Below are positions 9,401 to 16,163 of a stretch of 17,920 nucleotides of DNA, in pieces. This DNA comes from JAVBSX01 sp964576215. GTDB lineage: Bacteria > Planctomycetota > Planctomycetia > Pirellulales > Thermoguttaceae. The notes under the pieces are model-generated. The model saw nothing but the letters and a program-made list of their open reading frames with translations, was not told the DNA's origin and searched no databases. Position 1 is the stretch's first letter, and the number at the start of each line of letters is the position of its first letter. The stretch lies in assembly GCA_964576215.1 (NCBI GenBank), contig CAZNVM010000140.1:1-17920 (forward strand), read 5' to 3'. The translations under genes and the position numbers were made by a program.

Positions 9401-10237
9401 GTTACCAAAGCCGATGGCGTTCCCCGTAACGCCGGAAGAGCCGGTGGGAACGGTCAGTGCCGTCGTGGTAAAACCGTTGTTCTGGCCGGTGTAAAAAAAG
9501 GACTTCGTCGTTTCGGTTGAGGTGGAACCGCTGTAGGAAACTCCCAAGAGCGTAATCAACAAATCCGGCCGACCGTCACTCGTAACATCGCGCACCTGGA
9601 GATTTTCGATCCTGAAGTAGTTTTCCGTTCCGGTGTACCCAAACGGATTCGTGATTTGCGTCGTAACGGGAGAAGTCGAAAACTTGCCGAGGTTTGCCCC
9701 GCTCAATCCCTGATAAACATCGACGAACAGGTCGGTTCGCGTGCTTCCTCCCGAAGTCACTTGCCGGGGATAGAAAACGAGCAGGTCGGCGATATTGTCG
9801 CCGTTCATATCCGCGAGAGCGAATTTTGCGGCATTGTTCCAACCGGGTTGGGTGGAAGGAATGACCGTTTTCACGGGATCGTTGTAGAGCGAATTCTTTT
9901 TGTTCAGAAAAACGGAAACCGTACGCAGATCGCTGTCCACGGAGACGATGTCGTTTCCATTGGTACTGATTTTCGCAGACTCGATAAAATGAGTGCGTTC
10001 CAGGCCGAGAGAAATGGAGGTGGCTCCGGAAGATTGATAAGTAAACTCCTGGAGCGGATTGAGCGTAATCGACGACGCCGTGAGCAGGCAACGGTCCTCA
10101 AGAAGCTCCAAAGCGAGTTTTTTAGTCTGGGGACCTGACGCTTTTTTCCCCGCTTTCGATGGTCCTTTGTTCGATGAAGTTTTTGACGTTGTTGCAGTGG
10201 TCAGCGTTTGAATCCATCTGGAAAATGTTTTCTTCAT
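6491..10237 (-). CDS. Secreted FG-GAP repeat protein with LEPR-XLL-like N-terminus and dockerin
   Basis: This 1248-residue protein is probably surface-exposed. The basic N-terminus leads into LALELLEDRCLLTA (41-54), the signature found near the N-terminus of many large exported planctomycete proteins. At least nine Ca-binding FG-GAP/VCBS-type segments follow, including DMNGDNIADLL (143-153), DFDGDGYQDVV (449-459), DFNGDGYLDFV (498-508), DFDNDGYDDIA (605-615), DINGDGRLDFA (658-668) and DFDLDGRIDLL (719-729). They suggest a beta-propeller of about seven blades or more. Residues about 855-975 look like a cohesin-like beta-sandwich. DLNDDGVINASDF (1008-1020) and DFNHNGTVDVQDF (1045-1057) are the paired EF-hands of a dockerin-type module. 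An unusually long tail of about 180 residues follows. AAAGAGA precedes the start ATG. Likely roles are adhesion, scaffolding or wall attachment; no catalytic site is seen. Confidence 0.92.
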   Translation of the reverse strand: MKKTFSRWIQTLTTATTSKTSSNKGPSKAGKKASGPQTKKLALELLEDRCLLTASSITLNPLQEFTYQSSGATSISLGLERTHFIESAKISTNGNDIVSVDSDLRTVSVFLNKKNSLYNDPVKTVIPSTQPGWNNAAKFALADMNGDNIADLLVFYPRQVTSGGSTRTDLFVDVYQGLSGANLGKFSTSPVTTQITNPFGYTGTENYFRIENLQVRDVTSDGRPDLLITLLGVSYSGSTSTETTKSFFYTGQNNGFTTTALTVPTGSSGVTGNAIGFGNFTSTTATTPHLLCQTETVSSESGKSTQTLSFYNSTVTSVITTTAAGKWDFPPATPLLTKIADVNSSPGDEIITGIHYINNSGVSTYAVRVSSITALSSGTANIQMSNATVDVDIEPRYCAIGNFNNDSYPDILISDGTSYQFLIGSSTGQFTAQSKVDSFANYLAVATGDFDGDGYQDVVAIGEKHVMFLPGNPSNPNYGTGRVLLSFTAKATSAVFGDFNGDGYLDFVVAQGDAGTTLTLYTGLAPGDSRLFSKFTAISEARSLSVLVAGNFITRKVAGVQYPKTDLAVLHASGMEILVLSFSGSQIVSKNTVLPAAVAHIAAGDFDNDGYDDIAAVSSDNGIVTVLKNKKDGTFDLNGTTVTVGSSTSRSCFVAVADINGDGRLDFAVLNAGDNDNKGAVLFFTQTAAGAFVSNAATVRLDNLNLKQAVRNYQMIFEDFDLDGRIDLLVGVTGTNQAMIFQNKGAQAGQFSSDRNWVGTNLVLDGSLNNRAVFAISTGLKIGHKNSEGYAAKTPGVVLVSGNKIYRFENTTPSEMSPGSMEIVFREWRGTPLTLNNGQYSTIPAGSATTNDPRLTWLHEWGYYYVEVWGSSGSMSEGISSFDCTISYNTSLFSAVTTDIKSTDNFTLNASKTKVDANAGKIFVSGTSSLGLGKINQYVLLFRVFVSPAVSTAQGSIENVGIRISNTGYATPVSSGFLFDSGTPQINAKNLVNLKDGQMMPVYPVIYDLNDDGVINASDFSAFANPVQSWGKTVEGPNSVIAKWDFNHNGTVDVQDFTNFARAWLKKRGDVFLHSLFPGNFPTAWPQLTSVDVPSPAPVAASAPVEVVAAQENEFSESLARNGEVVTPLAGLLVSVDNVYSCTTADIITAESEQVDVKSFDFAPSAAPGFEFAAASLSVSELDTLGYVARTESIFNHERKRIETLDQIFGELFQDEYDALTLEEVSQFTDHPFGSLRLSDQILTELVL

Positions 10238-10610
10238 TGCCGTCTCTTTGGTTGGAAATAGTAACTAAGGTTTGAAAAGGGAAAATCCGCCTGGAACGAG
10301 AGCGGTTCCGATTGTAACATAAAAATTTTAAAATAATTCAGAGGGAGGAAAAATTTTCCAAAAAAACCAAAAAATAAAGTTCCCGGTTCGGGTTTTGGTT
10401 GTATTACCCGAAAACTAAGTTTCACAAATTTTGGGCGTAGCCGCAATTTTAGGTCGTTTTTTGGATCGTTTTTGAGTTACTAAGGTTTTGTTTCCCGTGA
10501 TCAACCCTACAAAATGAGTCAGACGATACCTAATTTCACAGCCACACCCTAAACTCTCACAAATTTCTCATTTTTCATTTCTCATTTCTCATTTTTCATT
10601 TCTCATTTTT
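10238..10610. other. Intergenic region upstream of the FG-GAP/dockerin gene
   Basis: This 373-bp A/T-rich gap lies between two minus-strand genes and must hold the 3' end of one and, if the next has its own promoter, that promoter. On the minus strand a TACAAT (plus positions 10311-10316) could be a -10 element, but no good -35 lies at the right distance, so I do not call a promoter. TTCGGGT (10387-10393) and ACCCGAA (10406-10412) form a 7-bp stem. GTAACTAAGGTTTG at 10261-10274 is nearly repeated at 10476-10490. The heptamer array at 10565-10606 is listed separately. Confidence 0.4.
10565..10606. repeat. Six-copy TTCTCAT heptamer array next to a stop codon
   Basis: Six consecutive 7-bp units read TTCTCAT or TTTTCAT, in perfect phase. 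The array ends four bases from the TAA (10613-10611) of the squalene-cyclase-repeat gene. In the gene's sense orientation the transcript reads stop, AAAA, then ATGAGAA/ATGAAAA units. The same unit, orientation and position after a stop recur at 16044-16162. No inverted partner array is seen here. Confidence 0.9.
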
Positions 10611-12488
10611 TTACTGTGCGTCGTACAGCGACATATATCGGTACGGTGCTTCCAGAATCATAATCGCAAAGGAAGTGTTTAGCAAGCGTCCGCCGATATC
10701 ACAGTAGTCGTCCGGAAAAAACCAGCTTCCGTTTTCATGTTCCCCTTTTGCCTGTGTTTGAACCAAAAATTCCCGAAGGTCCGGATACCATCTTACCCAC
10801 TCGGAACCGCCGTAATGCTTCATCGCAAGCGTTCCATAGTAGGCGTAATACAAATTACAATGCCCCTCGGCGGACCGGACCTGGCGGTCCGACTTCAGGC
10901 CGCCCCAACGGGCCAAGTGGTCGATTCCTTCGTCCAGCGGCTGAAAACCGGGCCTCGCTCCCAAATACATCCGTAATAACAATCCGATTGCGGTACACGT
11001 GTAAACGGAATCGGGATGTTCACCAATTCGTTCCCCTACACGAGTTTCTTTGTCGTCCACATTTGTTAATCTCAACGGCACGTAGTTAAATTGCCCCCCT
11101 CCGTCATACTGCGTCGAGTTGAGAAACAGTTCCGCCCGCGTCAGGGTTGTCGATTTCACCTCCAAACCGGAAAGCAGGGCACTTTTCAGGGCAAGCATCT
11201 GCCAACCGCTCACGGAAAGGTCGCCGGCTTGGTACCGAAGGATGTTCACCCAAGAGTCCTCGGAGAGATTGTCCACAGGACGGTCGCTGGGAAACGGCCT
11301 TTCGGCGACCCGTCTTTCGTATCGCCAACCACCGATAAACTTTCCTTCCGGGATTTGGGCCGCTTCGATATACCGAATCGCATTTTGAGCCGTGTCCCGT
11401 AATTTCTCCTCAAATTCCTGTTCCTGTCTGCTTTTCGCTTTTCCCCGGGTCATTCCGTACGCTTCACTCAACGCAAGGGCGACAATTCCCTGGGCATACA
11501 TCCCTTTTTCTTGCGATGTTTGCCGCGTAAAATCGTTTCCGAACGACGTTTCCACGCCGTTTCTTGAGTCGAGCAGGAAGTTTAACCCCTTCCTGACGAC
11601 CAGCTTGTACTGTCCGTCCAAATGGGTGTAGCCCGCTCCGAGGAACGGCAAAATCGCAAGGGCCGTTGCCGCGTTACGGTTCGAATGTGTTCCGGGATTT
11701 TTACACCAACCCGCTCTGCCGCAATTTCCTAAATCAAATCTCCACCCTCCGTCGCTTTCCTGATGTTTTGCGAGCCAATGCAGTCCGGCCTCGACCCCGC
11801 CTTCGCTCGAATTGGTCGGATCGCCCGGCCCGCCACGTTTGCCGCGGTTGCCTCCGGTTCGGCTTCCGAATCCGCCACCGCCTCCCATCGTTCCGACCAG
11901 ATGTCCACCGGGAACCCCACCCGGCACGCCGTTCGGGGAACCATACCCTCCGCTCCCCAAAATTCCGTCTGTGGAAACTTGGCCCGGCGGTCCGCTTGGG
12001 AGCGTATCCAACCCTGTTGAAAACCCTTCCGGTAAGGAATCCCTCGGGGAAATGTCCGGCACAAACCATTCCCCAAAATCCCCGGCTCCCTCTCCTTCAC
12101 CCTCTCCGTTTCCCCCGAGATTCACCTCAAATCCATCGCCGTCACCGAAGCCGTCTTCGAACTTGGAAAATCCACCGACCAAAAGTCCCTGCGGCAATTG
12201 CGGAGGCTTGTTGGCAATGAGTGCGAGCAATATCAGCAGAAAAAAGTGGAACACGAAACTGGTCCAGGTTCCGACGACTTCTTTCAGTGCCAACCATGCA
12301 ACGAGCGCATAAAAGAGTTGCCGAGCCGTTTTTTTTCCGGTTTTTCGCGAAGGATTTTTTTGCTCTTCCGTGAGGATTGGCGGAACGACAAGTCTTTCCC
12401 TGCCGAAAACCGGCGGAGCACCGGACGGCGCAAAATCAACGTCCGAAATGATCGGCGGCGATTCCAGGCTGTTTTCCTCGATGTCCAT
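10611..12488 (-). CDS. Membrane-anchored prenyltransferase/squalene-oxidase repeat protein
   Basis: This 625-residue protein starts with a hydrophilic cytoplasmic-type segment of about 65 residues, followed by a hydrophobic segment that ends in a transmembrane helix at about 77-92 (FVFHFFLLILLALIA). Residues about 103-228 are a very Gly-rich linker with acidic GDGDG and GEGEGEG runs. An alpha/alpha-toroid of the prenyltransferase/squalene-oxidase repeat type begins near 230, where WLAKHQESDGGW contains a QW-type QxxDGGW motif. It continues to the C-terminus with further Gly-aromatic motifs. The DxDD catalytic motif of squalene-hopene cyclases is not present, so terpene cyclisation is unlikely; a binding or structural role is more plausible. 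The longest frame starts at TTG 12509; ATG 12488 is chosen because AGGAAAC directly precedes it, though spacing is short. The gene is divergent from the PAP2 gene. Confidence 0.85.
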   Translation of the reverse strand: MDIEENSLESPPIISDVDFAPSGAPPVFGRERLVVPPILTEEQKNPSRKTGKKTARQLFYALVAWLALKEVVGTWTSFVFHFFLLILLALIANKPPQLPQGLLVGGFSKFEDGFGDGDGFEVNLGGNGEGEGEGAGDFGEWFVPDISPRDSLPEGFSTGLDTLPSGPPGQVSTDGILGSGGYGSPNGVPGGVPGGHLVGTMGGGGGFGSRTGGNRGKRGGPGDPTNSSEGGVEAGLHWLAKHQESDGGWRFDLGNCGRAGWCKNPGTHSNRNAATALAILPFLGAGYTHLDGQYKLVVRKGLNFLLDSRNGVETSFGNDFTRQTSQEKGMYAQGIVALALSEAYGMTRGKAKSRQEQEFEEKLRDTAQNAIRYIEAAQIPEGKFIGGWRYERRVAERPFPSDRPVDNLSEDSWVNILRYQAGDLSVSGWQMLALKSALLSGLEVKSTTLTRAELFLNSTQYDGGGQFNYVPLRLTNVDDKETRVGERIGEHPDSVYTCTAIGLLLRMYLGARPGFQPLDEGIDHLARWGGLKSDRQVRSAEGHCNLYYAYYGTLAMKHYGGSEWVRWYPDLREFLVQTQAKGEHENGSWFFPDDYCDIGGRLLNTSFAIMILEAPYRYMSLYDAQ

Positions 12489-12890
12489 GTTTCCTGTTAT
12501 GCGGCTCAATAATCCAACAGACTCTCATCGCCTATTATCGCAATTCCCCAAGAACGGTCTTTTTGAAAATACATGAAAATCGGATTGTACCGGATGATGG
12601 CGTGAATATGTTCGCGGCTCCTTGACTTAAAATAGTAGCCGGGAGCGTGAGCGACCGGTTTAGTGTTTAACCGGTCGCTCACGCTCCCGGCTACTATTCC
12701 GCTCCCAAAATGTTACCTTATTGGCGTTCTACAGCATAGAACAGCGTAAAGACTACCGATTACAACAATTACTCCGTTTGGTTGTGTCCTACGTTCCTGA
12801 TTTTTAGGAAAATACATCATCTTGGGAAGAGTACGGTTACGATGATCGTTTGGTAGGATGGGATTATTCATTCAGGGTGGAAATATCACT
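12489..12890. other. Divergent intergenic region carrying a long palindrome
   Basis: About 400 bp separate the starts of two divergent genes, so both promoters should be here. For the minus-strand gene, TGCGATAAT (plus positions 12534-12542) could be an extended -10 box without a recognisable -35. For the plus-strand gene I found no convincing -35/-10 pair. AGGGTGG at about 12874-12880 serves as the ribosome-binding sequence of the PAP2 gene. The palindrome at 12631-12698 is listed separately. No gene is seen. Confidence 0.4.
12631..12698. repeat. Perfect 30-bp palindrome with 8-nt loop
   Basis: Positions 12631-12660 and 12669-12698 are perfect reverse complements over 30 bp, separated by TAGTGTTT. 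The arm begins AATAGTAGCCGGGAGCG and continues into GAGCGACCGG. It is G/C-rich in an A/T-rich setting. It lies between divergent genes, so it is not placed to terminate either one. It could extrude as a cruciform or be a copy of a dispersed palindromic family. Only this copy is in the window. Confidence 0.95.
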
Positions 12891-13928
12891 ATGTCTCCAA
12901 CGAGGTTTTCCTTTTTTTGTCTGCTTGTCATTCTGTTGGGAAACCGGTCGCCACTTTTTTCCCAGGAACCGTTCTTTCAGGAATTTTTCGACACGGCCTT
13001 GAACGATCGGGAAGAACTCAACGAAGAGGTTTGCCCGGACGATTGCCTGGTTCTTGCACAAACTTCACGAACGAGGGGTTACCGAAAAACGTATTACTAT
13101 TCCTGGCACGATCCGGCGTTTGCCCGACTCCCTTCCGGACCGTACGGAAAGCGGTATCGCCCCCCTTCGACGATGCTCGGCAGAATGTACGAACCGCTTC
13201 GGGAAGAAACCCGGCTTTACAAGAAGGGGTTGCCGTGGTTTTACAACTGGGACACGGCGTTACATTTTAGCGTTGCGTTGGCCGTTGCCGCCCCGCTTGC
13301 CAACACCGCCGCCGACGAAAATGTTCACCGTTGGTATCAGGATAAAGTTCGCAACCGCAACTCGGATCGTTTCGCGTCTTCCTGCAAAACGTTTGGCGAA
13401 GGTGCTCAAGTGATTCCGGCTTATCTCTTGATCGGACTGACTTATCGTTATATTAAAGTCGATTGCGGCTGGGAACAAAAGCATTTCGACCTTACCGGAG
13501 AATGGAGTTCCCGGTGCGGGCGGGCAATTTTCGCCGGATTTCCGACCCTGCTGATCGGTCAGGTTGTTCTTGGAGCGGCGCGTCCCGATGAGGCAGGACC
13601 GCGTTCTTCTTACTGGCACCCGTTGAGTTCCTCTCATGGAATCAGCGGGCACGCTTTTTTGGGGGCGGTTCCCTTTATCACGGCGGCGCAAATGACCGAC
13701 CGAATTTGGCTTAAAACCCTCTTTTACGCCGGTTCGACGTTGACCGGATGGAGCCGAATCAACGACGACGCGCACTTTCTTTCCCAAGTGATCCTCGGTT
13801 GGCATTTGGCTTACCTGTCATGCAGGGCGATCAGCCGATCGGAAAATCCCTGCTTCGGACGCCACTGGACGTTTTATCCCGTCGTCAACGAAGAAATGCA
13901 CGGGGTCGGTTTGCTTTGCCGTTGGTAA
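12891..13928 (+). CDS. PAP2-superfamily membrane protein with altered catalytic motifs
   Basis: This 345-residue protein has a signal peptide (MSPTRFSFFCLLVILLG, ending near FSQ at 23-25) and several hydrophobic segments from about residue 124 onward. The three phosphatase motifs of the PAP2 superfamily (KX6RP, PSGH, SRX5HX3D) can be aligned at normal spacings: QVVLGAARP at 224-232, ISGH at 251-254 and SRINDDAHFLSQ at 288-299. Both His residues (254, 295) and both Arg residues (231, 289) remain. The Lys and the final Asp are both Gln, and Pro is Ile. Known active members act on lipid or undecaprenyl phosphates; these changes make activity here doubtful. The longest frame starts at 12858, but ATG 12891 is preferred: AGGGTGG lies 10 nt upstream and the signal peptide then begins at residue 1. 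It converges with the next gene, 45 bp apart. Confidence 0.85.
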   Translation: MSPTRFSFFCLLVILLGNRSPLFSQEPFFQEFFDTALNDREELNEEVCPDDCLVLAQTSRTRGYRKTYYYSWHDPAFARLPSGPYGKRYRPPSTMLGRMYEPLREETRLYKKGLPWFYNWDTALHFSVALAVAAPLANTAADENVHRWYQDKVRNRNSDRFASSCKTFGEGAQVIPAYLLIGLTYRYIKVDCGWEQKHFDLTGEWSSRCGRAIFAGFPTLLIGQVVLGAARPDEAGPRSSYWHPLSSSHGISGHAFLGAVPFITAAQMTDRIWLKTLFYAGSTLTGWSRINDDAHFLSQVILGWHLAYLSCRAISRSENPCFGRHWTFYPVVNEEMHGVGLLCRW

Positions 13929-13973
13929 AAGCACCCGACGCAAGTGAACATCGGGGTCAATTTCGCAACCGTG

Positions 13974-15614
13974 TTACTGACCGCCGTAGATTCCACTCAC
14001 GACTCCGGGTGCGGCGTTAACCGGTTTTCGATCTTTTTGGTAGAGAGGCGAAACAGTACCTGGAGAGGATTTCATTACCGAACTGTCCAGATAGAGCGGC
14101 GAAACATTTCCCGGCGAGCTTTTTTGAGGGGTCGTCGCTTGCTGTGAATAAATCGGCGACACGACACCCGGAGAAACGGGCATCGGTTTGGTCGGTCTTG
14201 CCGCAAGATCACTCTCATTGGCGAGGCGGCCGTAACCCTGCGTGGGAACCGCGTTCCTCCATCCCATACGGCGTAGCAACTCCGACAAGGTGATCGTTCG
14301 GATACCTTGTACCTTCGCCCGCTCGTCAAGAACCCGCATGTTCGACATTAGGGTATCGTTCAGAGCGTCTCCCTTGCCGACAACGAGAAAAGCGGTTTCC
14401 TGGAGGAGTTCGTCCCCGCCGCCGCCCGGCGAGAAATTCGCCGTTTCTTCACCAAGAAATTGAATCTTACCCTGAGCGTCGATTCGTGTGTTGACCTTCA
14501 TGATGACTCCGTCGTTTCTCATGTAATAGTCAACAATACCGCCATTGGCGAGAATCAGATTGATCACATTTCTAACATCGTCTTCGAAGGTCGTGTTATC
14601 CTCTTTTTTTGAACCGAATCCCGGAACAACCATCTGTCCGCTAAGTACGAACCGTTGGTGCAAACCCGGCTTCCAGACGGGCGTATAGATCAAATCGCCC
14701 CGCATAATCGGTTCGGTAATCACGGTCTCAAGAATCCGGGCCTCCGCGTTGTTGGGACCGAGAACCTGGCTGACTTCGATGCTTCCCTTCGGTTTTGCTT
14801 CGGCGAGATTCTTTTCATTGGGATCAAACACCGCAAAAGTGATTCCGTTACGTAATCCGGACGCGCTACCGATATTCAGTGTTACGATGCCGTTAAGCTG
14901 GTTTACGGTCACGATTCGCCCGTCTTCCTGCTCAAGAACAGGAGCACGAAGCTCGGAGATCGCCTTCGTCAGACCTTCGTTGACGGTATTGATGTTTTTA
15001 AGATTGTTCTCGGCAATTGCTTTTTCCGTTTGGATTTGCTTGATGGCCGCTTCCGCGTCTGCTCGAATCGTCTGATTATCCTTCAAAAGGTCTTGCTTGA
15101 TTTTGTCCCGACCCGCCATGGATTGGGCGTATTTTGCCTGTTCCTCTTGAAGTTTTTTCTGGGCGGCCACTGCAGCGTCTTCGTGGATTCTGATCTGCTC
15201 CTGCGTGTCTTTGTACAAGGTCTCGAACTTCGTCTGCAAGGCCAGGTTGGTGTTTTTTGCGTCTTCCAACTCTTTGGAAACCCCCTTGAGTTTGGAATAA
15301 AGGAAGTCCACGAGCCCCATATACCCTTTGGCGGTGTCCGGCATCGCTTTTTCCTTCGCCTGATTTGTGAATTTTTCTCCAATGTCGGCGATCGGTACTG
15401 CCGTGGCCGCACCAATGATCTCCTTGAGTTTGTCTACATCGCTGTTGGCCGCTCGCAAACTTCCTTCAAGTTTCGTCGCTTCCCCTTTCGCCGCTTCGAG
15501 TAACAGGTACGTATCCTTGGATTGAGAATAAAACACCCAACACAAAACCATGAGGAGTACGCTCAAAAGAATAAAAACGATCATCACAATGATCGTACCT
15601 TGATCAGATTTCAT
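13974..15614 (-). CDS. Membrane-anchored coiled-coil protein with C-terminal PGxVSPxY repeats
   Basis: This 546-residue protein has a short N-terminus and one transmembrane helix at about 7-28 (IIVMIVFILLSVLLMVLCWVF). A long Gln/Lys/Glu/Ala-rich helical, probably coiled-coil, region covers about 33-225. A beta-rich middle part (about 230-315) contains IGSASGLRNGITFAVFDP, and a segment at 321-372 around FVLSGQMV and LANGGIVD is weakly BRCT-like (inference). The C-terminus has four degenerate repeats: SPGVVSPIY, SPGNVSPLY, SPGTVSPLY and APGVVSGIY, between 481 and 543. I know no function for it; a scaffold or envelope-organising role is possible. The frame opens at 15698, but ATG 15614 is chosen because AGGAG lies 10 nt upstream and the longer version would overlap the promoter's expected start site. 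It is transcribed from the promoter at 15701-15729. Confidence 0.88.
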   Translation of the reverse strand: MKSDQGTIIVMIVFILLSVLLMVLCWVFYSQSKDTYLLLEAAKGEATKLEGSLRAANSDVDKLKEIIGAATAVPIADIGEKFTNQAKEKAMPDTAKGYMGLVDFLYSKLKGVSKELEDAKNTNLALQTKFETLYKDTQEQIRIHEDAAVAAQKKLQEEQAKYAQSMAGRDKIKQDLLKDNQTIRADAEAAIKQIQTEKAIAENNLKNINTVNEGLTKAISELRAPVLEQEDGRIVTVNQLNGIVTLNIGSASGLRNGITFAVFDPNEKNLAEAKPKGSIEVSQVLGPNNAEARILETVITEPIMRGDLIYTPVWKPGLHQRFVLSGQMVVPGFGSKKEDNTTFEDDVRNVINLILANGGIVDYYMRNDGVIMKVNTRIDAQGKIQFLGEETANFSPGGGGDELLQETAFLVVGKGDALNDTLMSNMRVLDERAKVQGIRTITLSELLRRMGWRNAVPTQGYGRLANESDLAARPTKPMPVSPGVVSPIYSQQATTPQKSSPGNVSPLYLDSSVMKSSPGTVSPLYQKDRKPVNAAPGVVSGIYGGQ

Positions 15615-15674
15615 GGTCGATAGGCTCCTAAAAAAAAGCGGACGGTTTAGCGGTCGATAGTTCCATGACGAGCA

Positions 15675-15693
15675 GGCCGGACAAAACCCGGCC
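15675..15693 (-). other. Small stem-loop at the predicted 5' end of the coiled-coil gene's mRNA
   Basis: GGCCGG (15675-15680) and CCGGCC (15688-15693) pair perfectly around a 7-nt loop. The predicted transcription start from the adjacent promoter is near 15694, so this hairpin would form at the extreme 5' end of the message. Such 5' stems are known to slow RNA decay in bacteria; here that role is inference. Confidence 0.45.
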
Positions 15694-15700
15694 CCCACCG

Positions 15701-15729
15701 ATTCTAATGATGGAAAAATAGGTTGTCAA
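15701..15729 (-). promoter_or_regulatory. Sigma-70-type promoter for the coiled-coil gene
   Basis: On the minus strand TTGACA (15729-15724) is followed by a 17-bp spacer and TAGAAT (15706-15701). This is a perfect -35 and a five-of-six -10 at ideal spacing. The start site should be near 15694, giving a leader of about 80 nt before the ATG at 15614. Confidence 0.8.
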
Positions 15730-15957
15730 CGCAAACAATACCGAAAGTAGGAATTTTTACGATTTCGGTCCGTTTATCACAGTTGTTCCGTTTTTGCCGC
15801 CTGGCCAAAACCCGAGCGCGGACGTCGGGGAACAACCTATTTCGACATACATCGGTAGTATGCCGCAGAATTCGGACACCCTGCGAAAGAGAATCGAAAA
15901 TTCCTTGAAATTCGTTATTACCCCCATCGGTTAAAACCGTTTTGACGATTGTAGTAG
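15730..15957. other. Gene-free stretch between promoter and heptamer arrays
   Basis: No coding sequence is convincing here. GTTGTTCC (15782-15789) and GGAACAAC (15829-15836) form an 8-bp inverted repeat with a 39-nt interval, upstream of the coiled-coil gene's promoter. A 61-codon plus-strand frame at 15723-15908 lacks a ribosome-binding site and recognisable features. Confidence 0.35.
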
Positions 15958-16005
15958 ATGAGAAATGAGAAATGAGAAATCAGAAATCAGAAATCAGAAA
16001 TCAGG
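15958..16005. repeat. ATGAGAA/ATCAGAA heptamer array (inverted partner)
   Basis: Three ATGAGAA units are followed by three ATCAGAA units and a partial seventh, all in 7-bp phase. The unit is the reverse complement of the TTCTCAT unit in the array at 16044-16162, only 38 bp away. Together the two arrays form a long imperfect inverted repeat. Confidence 0.9.
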
Positions 16006-16043
16006 ATTGGCTCAAAATCTTTACGGAACTTTGGGTTCAAAAT

Positions 16044-16162
16044 TCCTCATTCCTCATTCCTCATTCCTCATTTCTCATTTCTCATTTCTCATTTCTCATT
16101 TCTCATTTCTCATTCCTCATTTCTCATTCCTCATTTCTCATTTCTCATTTCTCATTTCTCAT
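16044..16162. repeat. Seventeen-copy TTCTCAT heptamer array next to a stop codon
   Basis: Seventeen uninterrupted 7-bp units, TCCTCAT or TTCTCAT, fill exactly 119 bp. The array stops one base before the TAA (16166-16164) of the ABC permease gene. In the gene's sense orientation the 3' end reads TAA, A, then ATGAGAA units. Seven is not a multiple of three, so all frames through it encode a rotating low-complexity peptide; the open frames here are artefacts. Confidence 0.95.
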
Positions 16163-16163
16163 T

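Noticed and set aside
10311..10339. Promoter for the FG-GAP gene based on TACAAT
   Set aside because: No acceptable -35 hexamer lies 16-18 bp upstream, and the region is so A/T-rich that such hexamers occur by chance.
11812..12312. Plus-strand Pro-rich frame of 166 codons
   Set aside because: It is the complement of the Gly-rich linker of the minus-strand toroid protein; Gly codons read in reverse give Pro.
15615..15698. Longer N-terminus of the coiled-coil protein (start at 15698)
   Set aside because: It begins in the predicted transcription start region beside the -10 box and covers the leader hairpin; ATG 15614 has a good Shine-Dalgarno and directly precedes the membrane helix.
15958..16162. 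CRISPR array
   Set aside because: The repeats are contiguous 7-bp units without spacers, and no cas gene is nearby.
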